From NCBI GenBank assembly GCA_038561985.1, contig CP073276.1, positions 1,426,001 to 1,490,000 on the forward strand: a DNA stretch of 64,000 bases. Direction: 5' to 3'. Source of the stretch: Petrimonas sulfuriphila (GTDB lineage: Bacteria; Bacteroidota; Bacteroidia; Bacteroidales; Dysgonomonadaceae). Positions 18,288-26,004 of the stretch are shown one piece after another. The notes below the pieces were generated by a model that saw only the letters and a list, made by a program, of their open reading frames with translations, had not been told where the DNA came from and ran no database searches. The translations under genes and the position numbers were made by a program. Numbering within the stretch: the stretch's first letter is position 1; each line of letters begins with the position of its first letter.

Positions 18288-18640
18288 GCAGCAGGCCGGT
18301 TTGTCGCTTCGGTCCCGATATTTGTCGGGATTCGGGGAGGAAAGTCCGGGCAACGTAGAGCACCATACTTCCTAACGGGAAGCTGTTCGTGAGGGCAGAG
18401 TAGCGTAACAGAAAACAACCGCTTCGTTTTCTCGGGAGATTACGATGCAAGGGTGAAAAGGTAAGGTAAGAGCTTACCGGGTGCCGTGGCAACACGGCAT
18501 GCCGTACGTCTTATGGGTTGCAAGACCATGTATATCGGATAGGTAGGGTTGCTCGCCCGATGCCGAGGGGTAGGTCGCTTAGATAAATGACAAACATCCC
18601 GACTTGTCGGGATACAGAACCCGGCTTACAGGCCCGCTGC
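18288..18640 (+). ncRNA. rnpB: RNase P RNA, bacterial class A
   Basis: This is the catalytic RNA of RNase P, which removes 5' leaders from pre-tRNAs. The terminal helix pairs GCAGC (18288-18292) with GCTGC (18636-18640). The conserved blocks are present in order: GAGGAAAGTCCGGGC near the 5' end (18336-18350), the central region with GAGGGCAGAG, and ACAGAACCCGGCTTACAG near the 3' end (18613-18630). Two hairpins built on CCCGA and TCGGGA (near 18313-18331 and 18597-18612) are variable stems. A T-run at 18641-18646 follows directly, consistent with termination. The length of about 353 bases fits class A. The open frames over it are spurious. Confidence 0.97.
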
Positions 18641-18656
18641 TTTTTTATTTTGAGGT

Positions 18657-20120
18657 ATGCTGAAAAGGAAAAAAAGAGTTTCGAAACAGGAGGAGGAAGA
18701 CAAGCCTGGGTTGTTTGAAAGGATCAGGCTCCAAATAAAGGAATGGGTTCACTTTCTTACTTACGAAATCTGGCGGCTAAATCCTGAAAATTTCTCCAAT
18801 AAAAAGAATGTTTTGCACAATGTTCTTAAAGTCACCATGCTCACCGTTAGAGGTGTGCAGGAGCAAAACCTCGGAGCCAGTTCCCGGTCGTTGACATACC
18901 GTACAATCCTTTCTCTTGTCCCCATGTTGGCCGTGTTGTTTGCCATTGCCCGCGGTTTCGGGTTCGAGAAAATCCTGGAAAGCCAGATTTTCGACTTCTT
19001 CAGCAACAGCGATACGGAAATAACGGCTGCTTTGCCTGAGTCAAAAATGGCGACCGATACCCTTATCGATGTGTCGGAGACGACCTCCTTCACCATTGAG
19101 ACAATCATCAAACTGGTTAACAACTCCCTGGAGCATGCTAAGGGAGGGGTTTTTGCCGGAATCGGGGTTATCTTGCTGTTATATACCGTCATCTTACTGT
19201 TTTCCGATATAGAGAACAGCTTTAACCGTATTTGGGGAGTGAAAAAAGGACGATCTATCCAACGGAGGGCGGTCGACTACTTCGCGCTCATTCTACTATT
19301 GCCTATTTTTGCTGTCCTTAATTACAGTCTGACAGCTCTTATACAAGCATCTACGGGCCCGTTTGATAAGTTCAGTTATATCCTTGACCCTGTGGTAACC
19401 CAGGTGTTGAATTTTCTTCCTTTTTTAGTAATGATCATCACCTTGACACTTCTGTACAGGTTTATGCCCAATACAAAAGTGAAATGGGCAAGTGCATTGA
19501 TCGGAGGGATTGTCGGCGGTGTTGCTATTCAGCTTTTTCAGATGATCTATTTAAACGGGCAGCTGTGGATAGCAAAATACAATGCCATTTACGGGGCTTT
19601 TGCCGCCATACCGCTGTTGCTTTTGTGGGTACAGATGTCTTGGTTTATTGTACTAATAGGTGCAGAGTTGTCGTATTCGGCACAAAATGTCCGAAAATTT
19701 TCTTTCGATAGGGAAACTAAAAACATCAGCCGCCGTTTTCGGGATTTCTTTACCATCATGATTGCATCGGTAATTGTAAGGCGGTTCGCAGAAGGTGAAA
19801 CCCCGCTTACCGCCGACCAGATATCGATGAAGTGCAAAATACCCATTAAGTTAACCAACGATATTATTGATGAACTGCACAAGCTTCAGGTGATTTTACC
19901 GACCCCCACACCGGATGATGACCGCGTTATGGCCTACCAACCCGCTTTGGATATTAATTTGCTGACTGTTAATGACCTGATAGAGCAGATAGACAAGGAG
20001 GGCTCAGAAGATTTTCTGATTGATGTAGAAGGGGATTTCGCTCGGCACTGGAATGCCTTGATGCATACACGAATGTCTGTTTATGAATCTCCCAGTGACA
20101 TAATGCTGAAAGATTTATAA
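18657..20120 (+). CDS. YihY/BrkB-family inner-membrane protein with C-terminal winged-helix-like extension
   Basis: A 487-residue integral membrane protein. The YihY/BrkB core (about 60-340) has six hydrophobic segments and the family signatures SSRSLTYRTILSLVPMLAVLF, shown by its first half around 80-100, and YNAIYGAFAAIPLLLLWVQM near 300-320. E. coli YihY is about 290 residues. The extra ~140 C-terminal residues are soluble, containing PLTADQISMKCKIP followed by LTNDIIDELHKLQVI, which looks like a winged helix. This extension is common in Bacteroidota. The old name RNase BN for this family is a misassignment, and its real function is unknown. The gene follows rnpB by 16 bases and converges with the next gene with a 1-base gap. 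Confidence 0.88.
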   Translation: MLKRKKRVSKQEEEDKPGLFERIRLQIKEWVHFLTYEIWRLNPENFSNKKNVLHNVLKVTMLTVRGVQEQNLGASSRSLTYRTILSLVPMLAVLFAIARGFGFEKILESQIFDFFSNSDTEITAALPESKMATDTLIDVSETTSFTIETIIKLVNNSLEHAKGGVFAGIGVILLLYTVILLFSDIENSFNRIWGVKKGRSIQRRAVDYFALILLLPIFAVLNYSLTALIQASTGPFDKFSYILDPVVTQVLNFLPFLVMIITLTLLYRFMPNTKVKWASALIGGIVGGVAIQLFQMIYLNGQLWIAKYNAIYGAFAAIPLLLLWVQMSWFIVLIGAELSYSAQNVRKFSFDRETKNISRRFRDFFTIMIASVIVRRFAEGETPLTADQISMKCKIPIKLTNDIIDELHKLQVILPTPTPDDDRVMAYQPALDINLLTVNDLIEQIDKEGSEDFLIDVEGDFARHWNALMHTRMSVYESPSDIMLKDL

Positions 20121-20121
20121 A

Positions 20122-20835
20122 TCAAGGCCTCAACAGTTGATAGGCTTTTGATGGGTACTTTCTGAGCGACCGGCTGATGGTTTTGGCGTCCTCACCGCAA
20201 AAACGATTGAGCAAGTTCCAGAATTTTTCACTGTGATTCAGTTCGACCGTATGAGCCAGCTCATGAAGAATCACATAATCAATCTGTTTTTCGGATAGCA
20301 ACATCGTGTAATAAGAGAAATTGATGGTTTTCCGGCGGGAACAACTCCCCCAGCGCGACACACTTTTGTTGATTTTTACATCGTTTACCTGCAGGTGGAG
20401 TATTTGTGCAAATTTTCGTGTTTTTTCCGGTAAAATTCTCTTGGCTTCGTGCCGCAAAGCCTGCCTGATCATTTCTTTAACAATATGTTGAGAAGTGGAG
20501 TTCTCCAAATCAAAATTCCCGGGGACAAAAATGGTTAAATTGCCATCTTTCAACCTCATTTTTACATTTTCTACCAGGTGTGTCCTCGACAGCCTCGCGG
20601 TAAACGAGAACGTCTCTAATACGGAGTCTTCCGTAATAAATTGATCTCTAGCAGTAAACAGCTTTGTTAACCGATGACGCATATCGTCAAGCAGGGAGGG
20701 TAACCTTTTTGGGGTAAATCCGAACGGAACGGTCAACTGGATATATTCCCCTTTTCTTCGGGCGATAATCCTCTTTGCCCGAGTGTCGGGTTTCACGATT
20801 ATCTTTCCCAGTTCTTTATCGTTGTATTCGTACAT
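20122..20835 (-). CDS. YgjP-like zinc metallopeptidase (M48-type domain)
   Basis: A 237-residue protein of the YgjP/DUF45 group. The zinc site is HELAH at 191-195, with the third ligand in ELNHSEKFW (His201), and the family's SRWGSCSRRKTINF precedes it at 160-173. No signal peptide or membrane segment is seen, so it should be cytoplasmic. Its substrates are not known for the family. A -7 box lies only 4 bases before the ATG, so the mRNA may be leaderless. It is divergent from the mlaE-type operon and converges on yihY. Confidence 0.85.
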   Translation of the reverse strand: MYEYNDKELGKIIVKPDTRAKRIIARRKGEYIQLTVPFGFTPKRLPSLLDDMRHRLTKLFTARDQFITEDSVLETFSFTARLSRTHLVENVKMRLKDGNLTIFVPGNFDLENSTSQHIVKEMIRQALRHEAKRILPEKTRKFAQILHLQVNDVKINKSVSRWGSCSRRKTINFSYYTMLLSEKQIDYVILHELAHTVELNHSEKFWNLLNRFCGEDAKTISRSLRKYPSKAYQLLRP

Positions 20836-20839
20836 TTAA

Positions 20840-20847
20840 CAAAGATA
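20840..20847 (-). promoter_or_regulatory. -7 box TATCTTTG abutting the metallopeptidase start
   Basis: Minus-strand TATCTTTG ends 4 bases before the ATG at 20835. With normal spacing, transcription would start at or within 3 bases of the ATG, giving a leaderless mRNA. Chance occurrence in AT-rich DNA is the main alternative. Confidence 0.4.
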
Positions 20848-20906
20848 ATGCAATTATTTCTCCCAATTGTTTTACCCCGCCAATCATCAAAATAAAAAAC
20901 ATTGCC

Positions 20907-20914
20907 TATCTTTG
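20907..20914 (+). promoter_or_regulatory. -7 box TATCTTTG of the mlaE-type operon
   Basis: An exact TAnnTTTG match that predicts a transcript start near 20921, right at the first arm of the 19-bp inverted repeat. No good -33 element is visible at the expected place. Confidence 0.55.
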
Positions 20915-20922
20915 TGCACGTT

Positions 20923-20993
20923 AGGAATTGTAAACAAATAAACTATTCGTTCTGGCTTGTGAACTGTTGCATACTTATTTGTTTACAATTCCT
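20923..20993 (+). repeat. Perfect 19-bp inverted repeat forming a 5' UTR hairpin upstream of mlaE
   Basis: AGGAATTGTAAACAAATAA (20923-20941) is the exact reverse complement of 20975-20993, with a 33-base loop between. If transcription starts from the -7 box at 20907, the hairpin occupies the extreme 5' end of the mRNA and ends 14 bases before the ATG at 21008. No U-run follows, so it is not a terminator. It could stabilise the mRNA, control translation, be an operator, or be the trace of a small mobile element. Confidence 0.8.
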
Positions 20994-21007
20994 TAATTTC
21001 CGATGAA

Positions 21008-21757
21008 ATGAGCATTATAAGTTCTTTAGAGAGTGTCGGCGAGTATGTCGAGCTGATGAGAAGAGTGATAGCTCCGCCCGACCGAGCTCGAGAATTTTTT
21101 AAAGAATTCTCGAAGGAAGTATATAAACTGGGGGTCAACTCCATTTGGCTGGTTATAATTATCTCCTTCTTTATAGGGGCGGTTATTGTTATGCAGATTG
21201 CTATAAACGTAGCTTCTCCTTTACTGCCCCGCTTCACGGTTGGAGTGGTTTCGCGCGAAATTATTTTGTTGGAATTTTCTTCCACCATCATGTGTTTGAT
21301 CCTTTCGGGAAAGGTGGGCTCTAACATTGCTTCGGAAATTGGTACGATGCGTGTTACAGAACAGATTGATGCATTGGATATTATGGGTGTGAATTCGGCG
21401 AATTACCTGATTATGCCCAAAGTTTCGGCGTTTGTGTTTTTTATGCCTGTTTTGGTGGGATTGAGTATGTTTCTGGGTATGTTTGGCGGGTACGTCATCT
21501 GTCTTTTCACAGGTACTCCCCCGGTGTCCACGTATATATACGGGATTCAGTTTTTTTTCCGGGAGAGTTTTGTCTGGACTTCCATCTTGAAATCGATGAT
21601 TTACGGGTTTATAATCGCTTCGGTTTCCGCATACTTTGGTTATCACGTTAAAGGCGGATCACTTGAGGTGGGAAAAGCAAGTACCGACTCGGTCGTGATC
21701 AACAATATCCTGATACTGGCTGCCGATTTGGTTTTCACGCAATTGGTCATGGGATGA
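21008..21757 (+). CDS. mlaE: MlaE-family lipid ABC transporter permease
   Basis: A 249-residue inner-membrane permease of the MlaE/YrbE family, which moves phospholipids between inner and outer membranes together with an MCE protein. Five or so hydrophobic segments are seen, and the family core lies in FIGAVIVMQIAINVASPL and GKVGSNIASEIGTMRVTEQI followed by DALDIMGVNSANYLIMPK, the typical 'EIGTMxVxEQIDAL' region. It is followed after 19 bases by the matching ATPase. No MCE-domain (MlaD) gene lies next to them here, so that partner must be encoded elsewhere. Its mRNA likely begins with a long hairpin. Confidence 0.93.
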   Translation: MSIISSLESVGEYVELMRRVIAPPDRAREFFKEFSKEVYKLGVNSIWLVIIISFFIGAVIVMQIAINVASPLLPRFTVGVVSREIILLEFSSTIMCLILSGKVGSNIASEIGTMRVTEQIDALDIMGVNSANYLIMPKVSAFVFFMPVLVGLSMFLGMFGGYVICLFTGTPPVSTYIYGIQFFFRESFVWTSILKSMIYGFIIASVSAYFGYHVKGGSLEVGKASTDSVVINNILILAADLVFTQLVMG

Positions 21758-21776
21758 AAAAGATAAGTCTTGATAT

Positions 21777-22571
21777 ATGATTCAGGTAAGAAATTTAATC
21801 AAAGAATTCGAAGGGCGTCTCGTTCTCGACGATATTACGACTTCCTTTAAAAAAGGAGCCGTGAATATGATCATCGGAAAGAGCGGTTCGGGCAAAACGG
21901 TTTTTTTGAAATGTCTTATCGGCTTGATACAGCCCAGTTCTGGTGAGATCAGGTATAACGGTCGTGACATTACCGAGATGCGAGCAAGAGAAATGAAACG
22001 TTTGCGCCGTGACATGGGGATGCTGTTTCAGGGATCGGCCCTGTTCGACTCCAAGACTGTGCTTGAAAATGTGATGTTCCCGTTGGACATGTTTTCCCGG
22101 ATGAACCTTCGTGAAAGAAAAAAACGTGCCGAATTCTGTCTGGAAAGGGTAAACCTCTCACATGCGGCAGATCTTTATCCGTCGGAGATATCGGGCGGTA
22201 TGATGAAGCGGGCTGCTATTGCCCGTGCCATTGCGTTGAATCCCAGGTACCTGTTTTGCGACGAACCAAACTCCGGCCTCGACCCAAAAACAGCACAGCT
22301 TATCGATGAGCTGATTTCGGACATTACGGACGATTTTGGAATTACCTCCATCGTGGTTTCACACGATATGAACTCGGTAATGAATATCGGCGATAACATT
22401 ATCTTCTTGAATGAAGGAATCCTGGAGTGGCAAGGATCGAAAGACAAAATAATGGATGCCAACAACGAAAAGCTTAACGAATTTGTTTTTGCTTCGGAGC
22501 TTTTCAAAAAGATAAAAGCTGCTGACACTATTATCACAGAAAACAATGCTTCGGGACAAGAGGCTGGCTAG
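21777..22571 (+). CDS. mlaF: MlaF-family lipid ABC transporter ATPase
   Basis: A 264-residue ABC ATPase that powers the adjacent MlaE permease. Walker A is GKSGSGKT (34-41), the signature is ISGGMMKRAAIARAIAL, Walker B lies in PRYLFCDEPNSGLDP, and the switch histidine is in IVVSHDM. The MMKR variant of the signature and the SGLDP turn are typical of MlaF rather than drug exporters. The gene is cotranscribed with mlaE. It ends 88 bases before sufC, in a gap with only a weak ACAATT/AATTGT repeat and no clear terminator, so read-through into the suf genes is possible. Confidence 0.93.
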   Translation: MIQVRNLIKEFEGRLVLDDITTSFKKGAVNMIIGKSGSGKTVFLKCLIGLIQPSSGEIRYNGRDITEMRAREMKRLRRDMGMLFQGSALFDSKTVLENVMFPLDMFSRMNLRERKKRAEFCLERVNLSHAADLYPSEISGGMMKRAAIARAIALNPRYLFCDEPNSGLDPKTAQLIDELISDITDDFGITSIVVSHDMNSVMNIGDNIIFLNEGILEWQGSKDKIMDANNEKLNEFVFASELFKKIKAADTIITENNASGQEAG

Positions 22572-22659
22572 GACAAAACAATTGATGAAAAAAATTGTTA
22601 TTCACATAGAACGTGTGTATAGAAATAGAAACCACAAGTAAGAATAAGTAGCGAGTAAT

Positions 22660-23412
22660 ATGACTAATTTATTGAGAATAAAAAATCTACATGCAGTAGT
22701 AGAGAATAAAGAAATCCTGAAAGGTATTCATCTGGAAGTAAACGAAGGCGAGATTCATGCTATTATGGGCCCCAACGGTTCAGGAAAAAGTACGTTGGCT
22801 TCTGTTCTTGCCGGAAATCCAAAATATGAAGTGACACGCGGTAGCGTAATTTTCAAAGAAAAGGAACTGCTCGATATGGAGCCTGCCGACCGGGCCAAGG
22901 AGGGGATTTTCCTCAGCTTTCAGTACCCTATTGAAATTCCGGGCGTGAGCATGGTTAATTTTATGCGCGCTGCGTTAAATGAACAGCGTAAATACAGGGG
23001 TGAGGAACAGATATCGGCGTCAAACTTCTTGAAACTGATGCGTGACAAGCGCGAATTACTGGGTATCGACAGTCAACTGGTAAGCCGTTCGGTGAACGAG
23101 GGTTTCTCGGGAGGGGAGAAGAAGAGAAACGAGATTTTTCAGATGGCCATGCTTGATCCTACGTTGGCGATACTTGACGAAACCGATTCGGGATTGGATA
23201 TCGACGCGCTACGGATTGTTGCTGCCGGAGTAAATGCGTTGCACAGTCCCCATAAGGCAGCTATTGTAATTACCCATTATCAGCGACTTCTCGATTATAT
23301 TCAACCTGATGTGGTTCACGTGCTTTACGACGGAAAAATCATTAAAACCGGAGGGCCGGATCTGGCTCTCGAACTTGAAGAAAAAGGATATGACTGGCTT
23401 GTGAACCCCTAA
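22660..23412 (+). CDS. sufC: Fe-S cluster assembly ATPase SufC
   Basis: A 250-residue ABC-type ATPase of the SUF scaffold SufBCD, which builds Fe-S clusters. It has Walker A GPNGSGKS (37-44), the SufC-specific FLSFQYPIEIPGVS, the signature GFSGGEKKRNEIFQM, and Walker B LAILDETDSGLDIDAL with the H-switch in IVITHYQRLL. These mark SufC rather than a transporter ATPase. It starts the run sufC-sufD-sufS. The gene usually found just before it, sufB, is not in the window; the MlaF-type gene occupies that place. Confidence 0.96.
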   Translation: MTNLLRIKNLHAVVENKEILKGIHLEVNEGEIHAIMGPNGSGKSTLASVLAGNPKYEVTRGSVIFKEKELLDMEPADRAKEGIFLSFQYPIEIPGVSMVNFMRAALNEQRKYRGEEQISASNFLKLMRDKRELLGIDSQLVSRSVNEGFSGGEKKRNEIFQMAMLDPTLAILDETDSGLDIDALRIVAAGVNALHSPHKAAIVITHYQRLLDYIQPDVVHVLYDGKIIKTGGPDLALELEEKGYDWLVNP

Positions 23413-23424
23413 CCCGTAACAAAA

Positions 23425-24765
23425 ATGATTGAACAACAATATATCGATTTATTCAACGACTACAGAGACGAGATCGATGCGAATTCCGTTGCCGGACTCA
23501 ATCGTCATCGCGACGCTGCTTTTGAAGCGTTCAATAGATCGGGATTCCCCACCTCAAAATCAGAAGATTATAAACATACGGATGTGTCCCGCGTGTTCGA
23601 CTGTGATTTAGGGTTGAACCTGCGGAACGTCCCTGTTCCTGTTGATCCGTACGAAGCATTCAAATGTGACGTGCCTAACCTCAACACCAATGTATATTTC
23701 CTGATAAACGACCGGTTTTACACCAACGGACATCATCAGGGACCCCTGCCGAAAGGAGTTTTTGTGGGTAGTTTACAGCTGTTTTCAGAAACTCATCCCG
23801 ATATTTTCGAAAGGTATTACGCGAAAATAGGCGATTATTCCGGCAATGGCGTAGTGGCTTACAACACTATGTTTGCCCAGGACGGTTTTGTGATTTATGT
23901 CCCCGAGAATGTGGTCATCGAAAAACCGCTTCAATTGATCAATATCCTCCGGGGAGGGGTCGACCTGAACGTGAACCGCCGCATTCTTATTGTAGCTGAA
24001 AAAAATGCACAGGTTAAACTGCTTGTTTGCGACCATACGGTCGATGATGTTCAGTTTATCGTGACACAGGTAGCGGAGATTGTCGCCGACAGAGATGCTC
24101 AAGTGGATTTTTACGAACTGGAAGAGAATTCGATAAAGGTCAAATTATTGAACAATGTTTTCGCCGAGCAGGCCGAAAATTCAAACGTAACGGTCTCTAC
24201 GATCACACTGCATAATGGGTTCACCCGGAATAACTATCGCTTCCGCCTGCTGGGTGAATACGCTGAGGCCCATATCGGGGGGCTGGCCATTTGCGACAAG
24301 GAGCAGCATGTTGATAATTATGCATTTTTAGAGCACGCTACTCCCAACTGCCACAGTAACGAGTTGTTTAAATATGCACTTCAGGAAAGATCAACGGGGG
24401 TTTTCTGTGGAAGGATACTGGTGGATAAGGGTGCGCAAAAAACACTGGCCTATCAGAACAACAAGAACCTTGTCACCTCGGATGAAGCCAAGATGTTCTC
24501 GAAGCCGCAGCTTGAGATTTATGCCGATGATGTAAAATGCTCGCACGGGTTAACTACCGGACAGCTCGATCAGGATGCCCTGTTTTATCTGCAGGCGCGC
24601 GGAATTCCTGAAGAAGAAGCCCGCATGCTCCTGATGGTGGCATTTACGCAAGATGTAGTAGACCTGGTCCGTATCGATTCGCTTCAGGACAGGCTTGTAC
24701 AACTGATCAACAAGCGCTTCAGGGGCGAACTGATGCGTTGCGGAAATTGCCACGTGTGTAAATGA
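23425..24765 (+). CDS. sufD: Fe-S cluster assembly protein SufD
   Basis: A 446-residue SufD-type scaffold subunit. The N-terminal region has FPTSKSEDYKHTDVSRVFD, the SufD form of the 'P-x-x-x-E-x-W/Y-K-x-T' motif. The beta-helix core contains NVVIEKPLQLINI and the conserved C-terminal block ends with CSHGLTTGQLDQDALFYLQA and GIPEEEARMLLMVAF. It ends unusually with CGNCHVCK, three cysteines within the last seven residues. It overlaps sufS by 4 bases. Length and motifs fit SufD, not SufB, which would carry a longer core and a Cys for cluster assembly in a different setting. Confidence 0.94.
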   Translation: MIEQQYIDLFNDYRDEIDANSVAGLNRHRDAAFEAFNRSGFPTSKSEDYKHTDVSRVFDCDLGLNLRNVPVPVDPYEAFKCDVPNLNTNVYFLINDRFYTNGHHQGPLPKGVFVGSLQLFSETHPDIFERYYAKIGDYSGNGVVAYNTMFAQDGFVIYVPENVVIEKPLQLINILRGGVDLNVNRRILIVAEKNAQVKLLVCDHTVDDVQFIVTQVAEIVADRDAQVDFYELEENSIKVKLLNNVFAEQAENSNVTVSTITLHNGFTRNNYRFRLLGEYAEAHIGGLAICDKEQHVDNYAFLEHATPNCHSNELFKYALQERSTGVFCGRILVDKGAQKTLAYQNNKNLVTSDEAKMFSKPQLEIYADDVKCSHGLTTGQLDQDALFYLQARGIPEEEARMLLMVAFTQDVVDLVRIDSLQDRLVQLINKRFRGELMRCGNCHVCK

Positions 24766-25976
24766 TTAATGTAAACGACATACGCGCTGACTTTCCCATT
24801 CTATCGCTTCAGGTACACGGTAAACCGCTTGTTTACCTGGACAATGGTGCGACAACACAAAAACCGCTTTGTGTGATAGATAAAATCCGGGAGATGTATT
24901 GTTCCGTGAATGCCAACGTGCACCGCGGTGTACATTTTTTGAGCCAGGCCGCCACCGACGAGCACGAAGCATCGAGAAGAACGGTGCAGGAGTTTATCGG
25001 TGCCGCTTCTTCAAACGAGATTGTCTTTACACGCGGTACCACGGAAGCCATTAACCTGATCTCCTCTTCGTTCTGCCGTGAGTTCTGCAAACCCGGTGAC
25101 GAGGTCATAATTTCCGCTATGGAACATCATTCCAACATTGTTCCTTGGCAGCTGCAGGAGGCAATCTCCGGAATTAAACTGCGGATATTGCCTATCTCGG
25201 ATGAGGGAGAAATTCTTTTGGAAGAGCTGGAAAAATTAATCTCTTCCCGCACAAAGCTGATTGCCGTCACTCATGTCTCCAACGTTCTCGGTACGATCAC
25301 TCCGATAGAGAAAATTATTGAAACGGCACACCGGTACGATATCCCTGTTTTGGTTGATGCCGCGCAATCGGTTCAACACATACCGGTTGATGTTCAACGG
25401 ATGGATTGCGATTTTCTCGTGTTTTCGTCACACAAAATCTATGGACCAACCGGTATGGGAGTGCTGTACGGGAAAGAAAAGTGGCTCGATAAACTTCCTC
25501 CCTACCAGGGCGGCGGTGAGATGATTGCGACAGTATCGTTCGAAAAAACCACTTTCGCCGGGTTGCCGTTCAAGTTCGAAGCAGGCACCCCCGACTATGT
25601 GGGGTCCACAGCGCTGGCCACAGCACTGAAATATATATCACGTATCGGCATAGAAAATATTGCGAAGCATGAACAGGGAGTGCTTGCGTATGCCACAGAG
25701 CAGTTGTTGTCTATCGATAAACTCAAAATATACGGAACCTCAAAAAACAAATGCAGTGTAATCTCTTTCCTTGTGGACGGAGTTCATCATTACGATATGG
25801 GTGTATTGCTTGACACGATGGGGATTGCTGTCCGTACTGGCCACCATTGCGCTGAGCCGCTGATGCGCCGGTTGGGTGTAGAGGGAACTGTCCGGGCATC
25901 GTTTGCGGTGTACAACACCAGGGAAGAGGTGGATGTTCTGGTGAACGGAATCCGACGGATAGTTAAGATGTTTTGA
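24762..25976 (+). CDS. sufS: Cysteine desulfurase SufS
   Basis: A 404-residue PLP enzyme that takes sulfur from cysteine for the SUF machinery. The PLP lysine is K225 in SSHKIYGPTGMG. The persulfide cysteine is C363 in RTGHHCAEPLMRR, a short loop typical of type II (SufS) desulfurases. DNGATTQKP at 27-35 and RGTTEAINL at 91-99 are also characteristic. Type II enzymes normally need a sulfur acceptor, SufE or SufU, and neither is adjacent. It overlaps the end of sufD (ATGA) and converges on the helicase gene with 28 bases between. Confidence 0.96.
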   Translation: MINVNDIRADFPILSLQVHGKPLVYLDNGATTQKPLCVIDKIREMYCSVNANVHRGVHFLSQAATDEHEASRRTVQEFIGAASSNEIVFTRGTTEAINLISSSFCREFCKPGDEVIISAMEHHSNIVPWQLQEAISGIKLRILPISDEGEILLEELEKLISSRTKLIAVTHVSNVLGTITPIEKIIETAHRYDIPVLVDAAQSVQHIPVDVQRMDCDFLVFSSHKIYGPTGMGVLYGKEKWLDKLPPYQGGGEMIATVSFEKTTFAGLPFKFEAGTPDYVGSTALATALKYISRIGIENIAKHEQGVLAYATEQLLSIDKLKIYGTSKNKCSVISFLVDGVHHYDMGVLLDTMGIAVRTGHHCAEPLMRRLGVEGTVRASFAVYNTREEVDVLVNGIRRIVKMF

Positions 25977-26004
25977 CCGTTTGGGAGAATACCTACGGCA
26001 GGGT

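Noticed and set aside
18274-18495. Minus-strand frame of 73 codons
   Set aside because: It lies antisense within the RNase P RNA gene.
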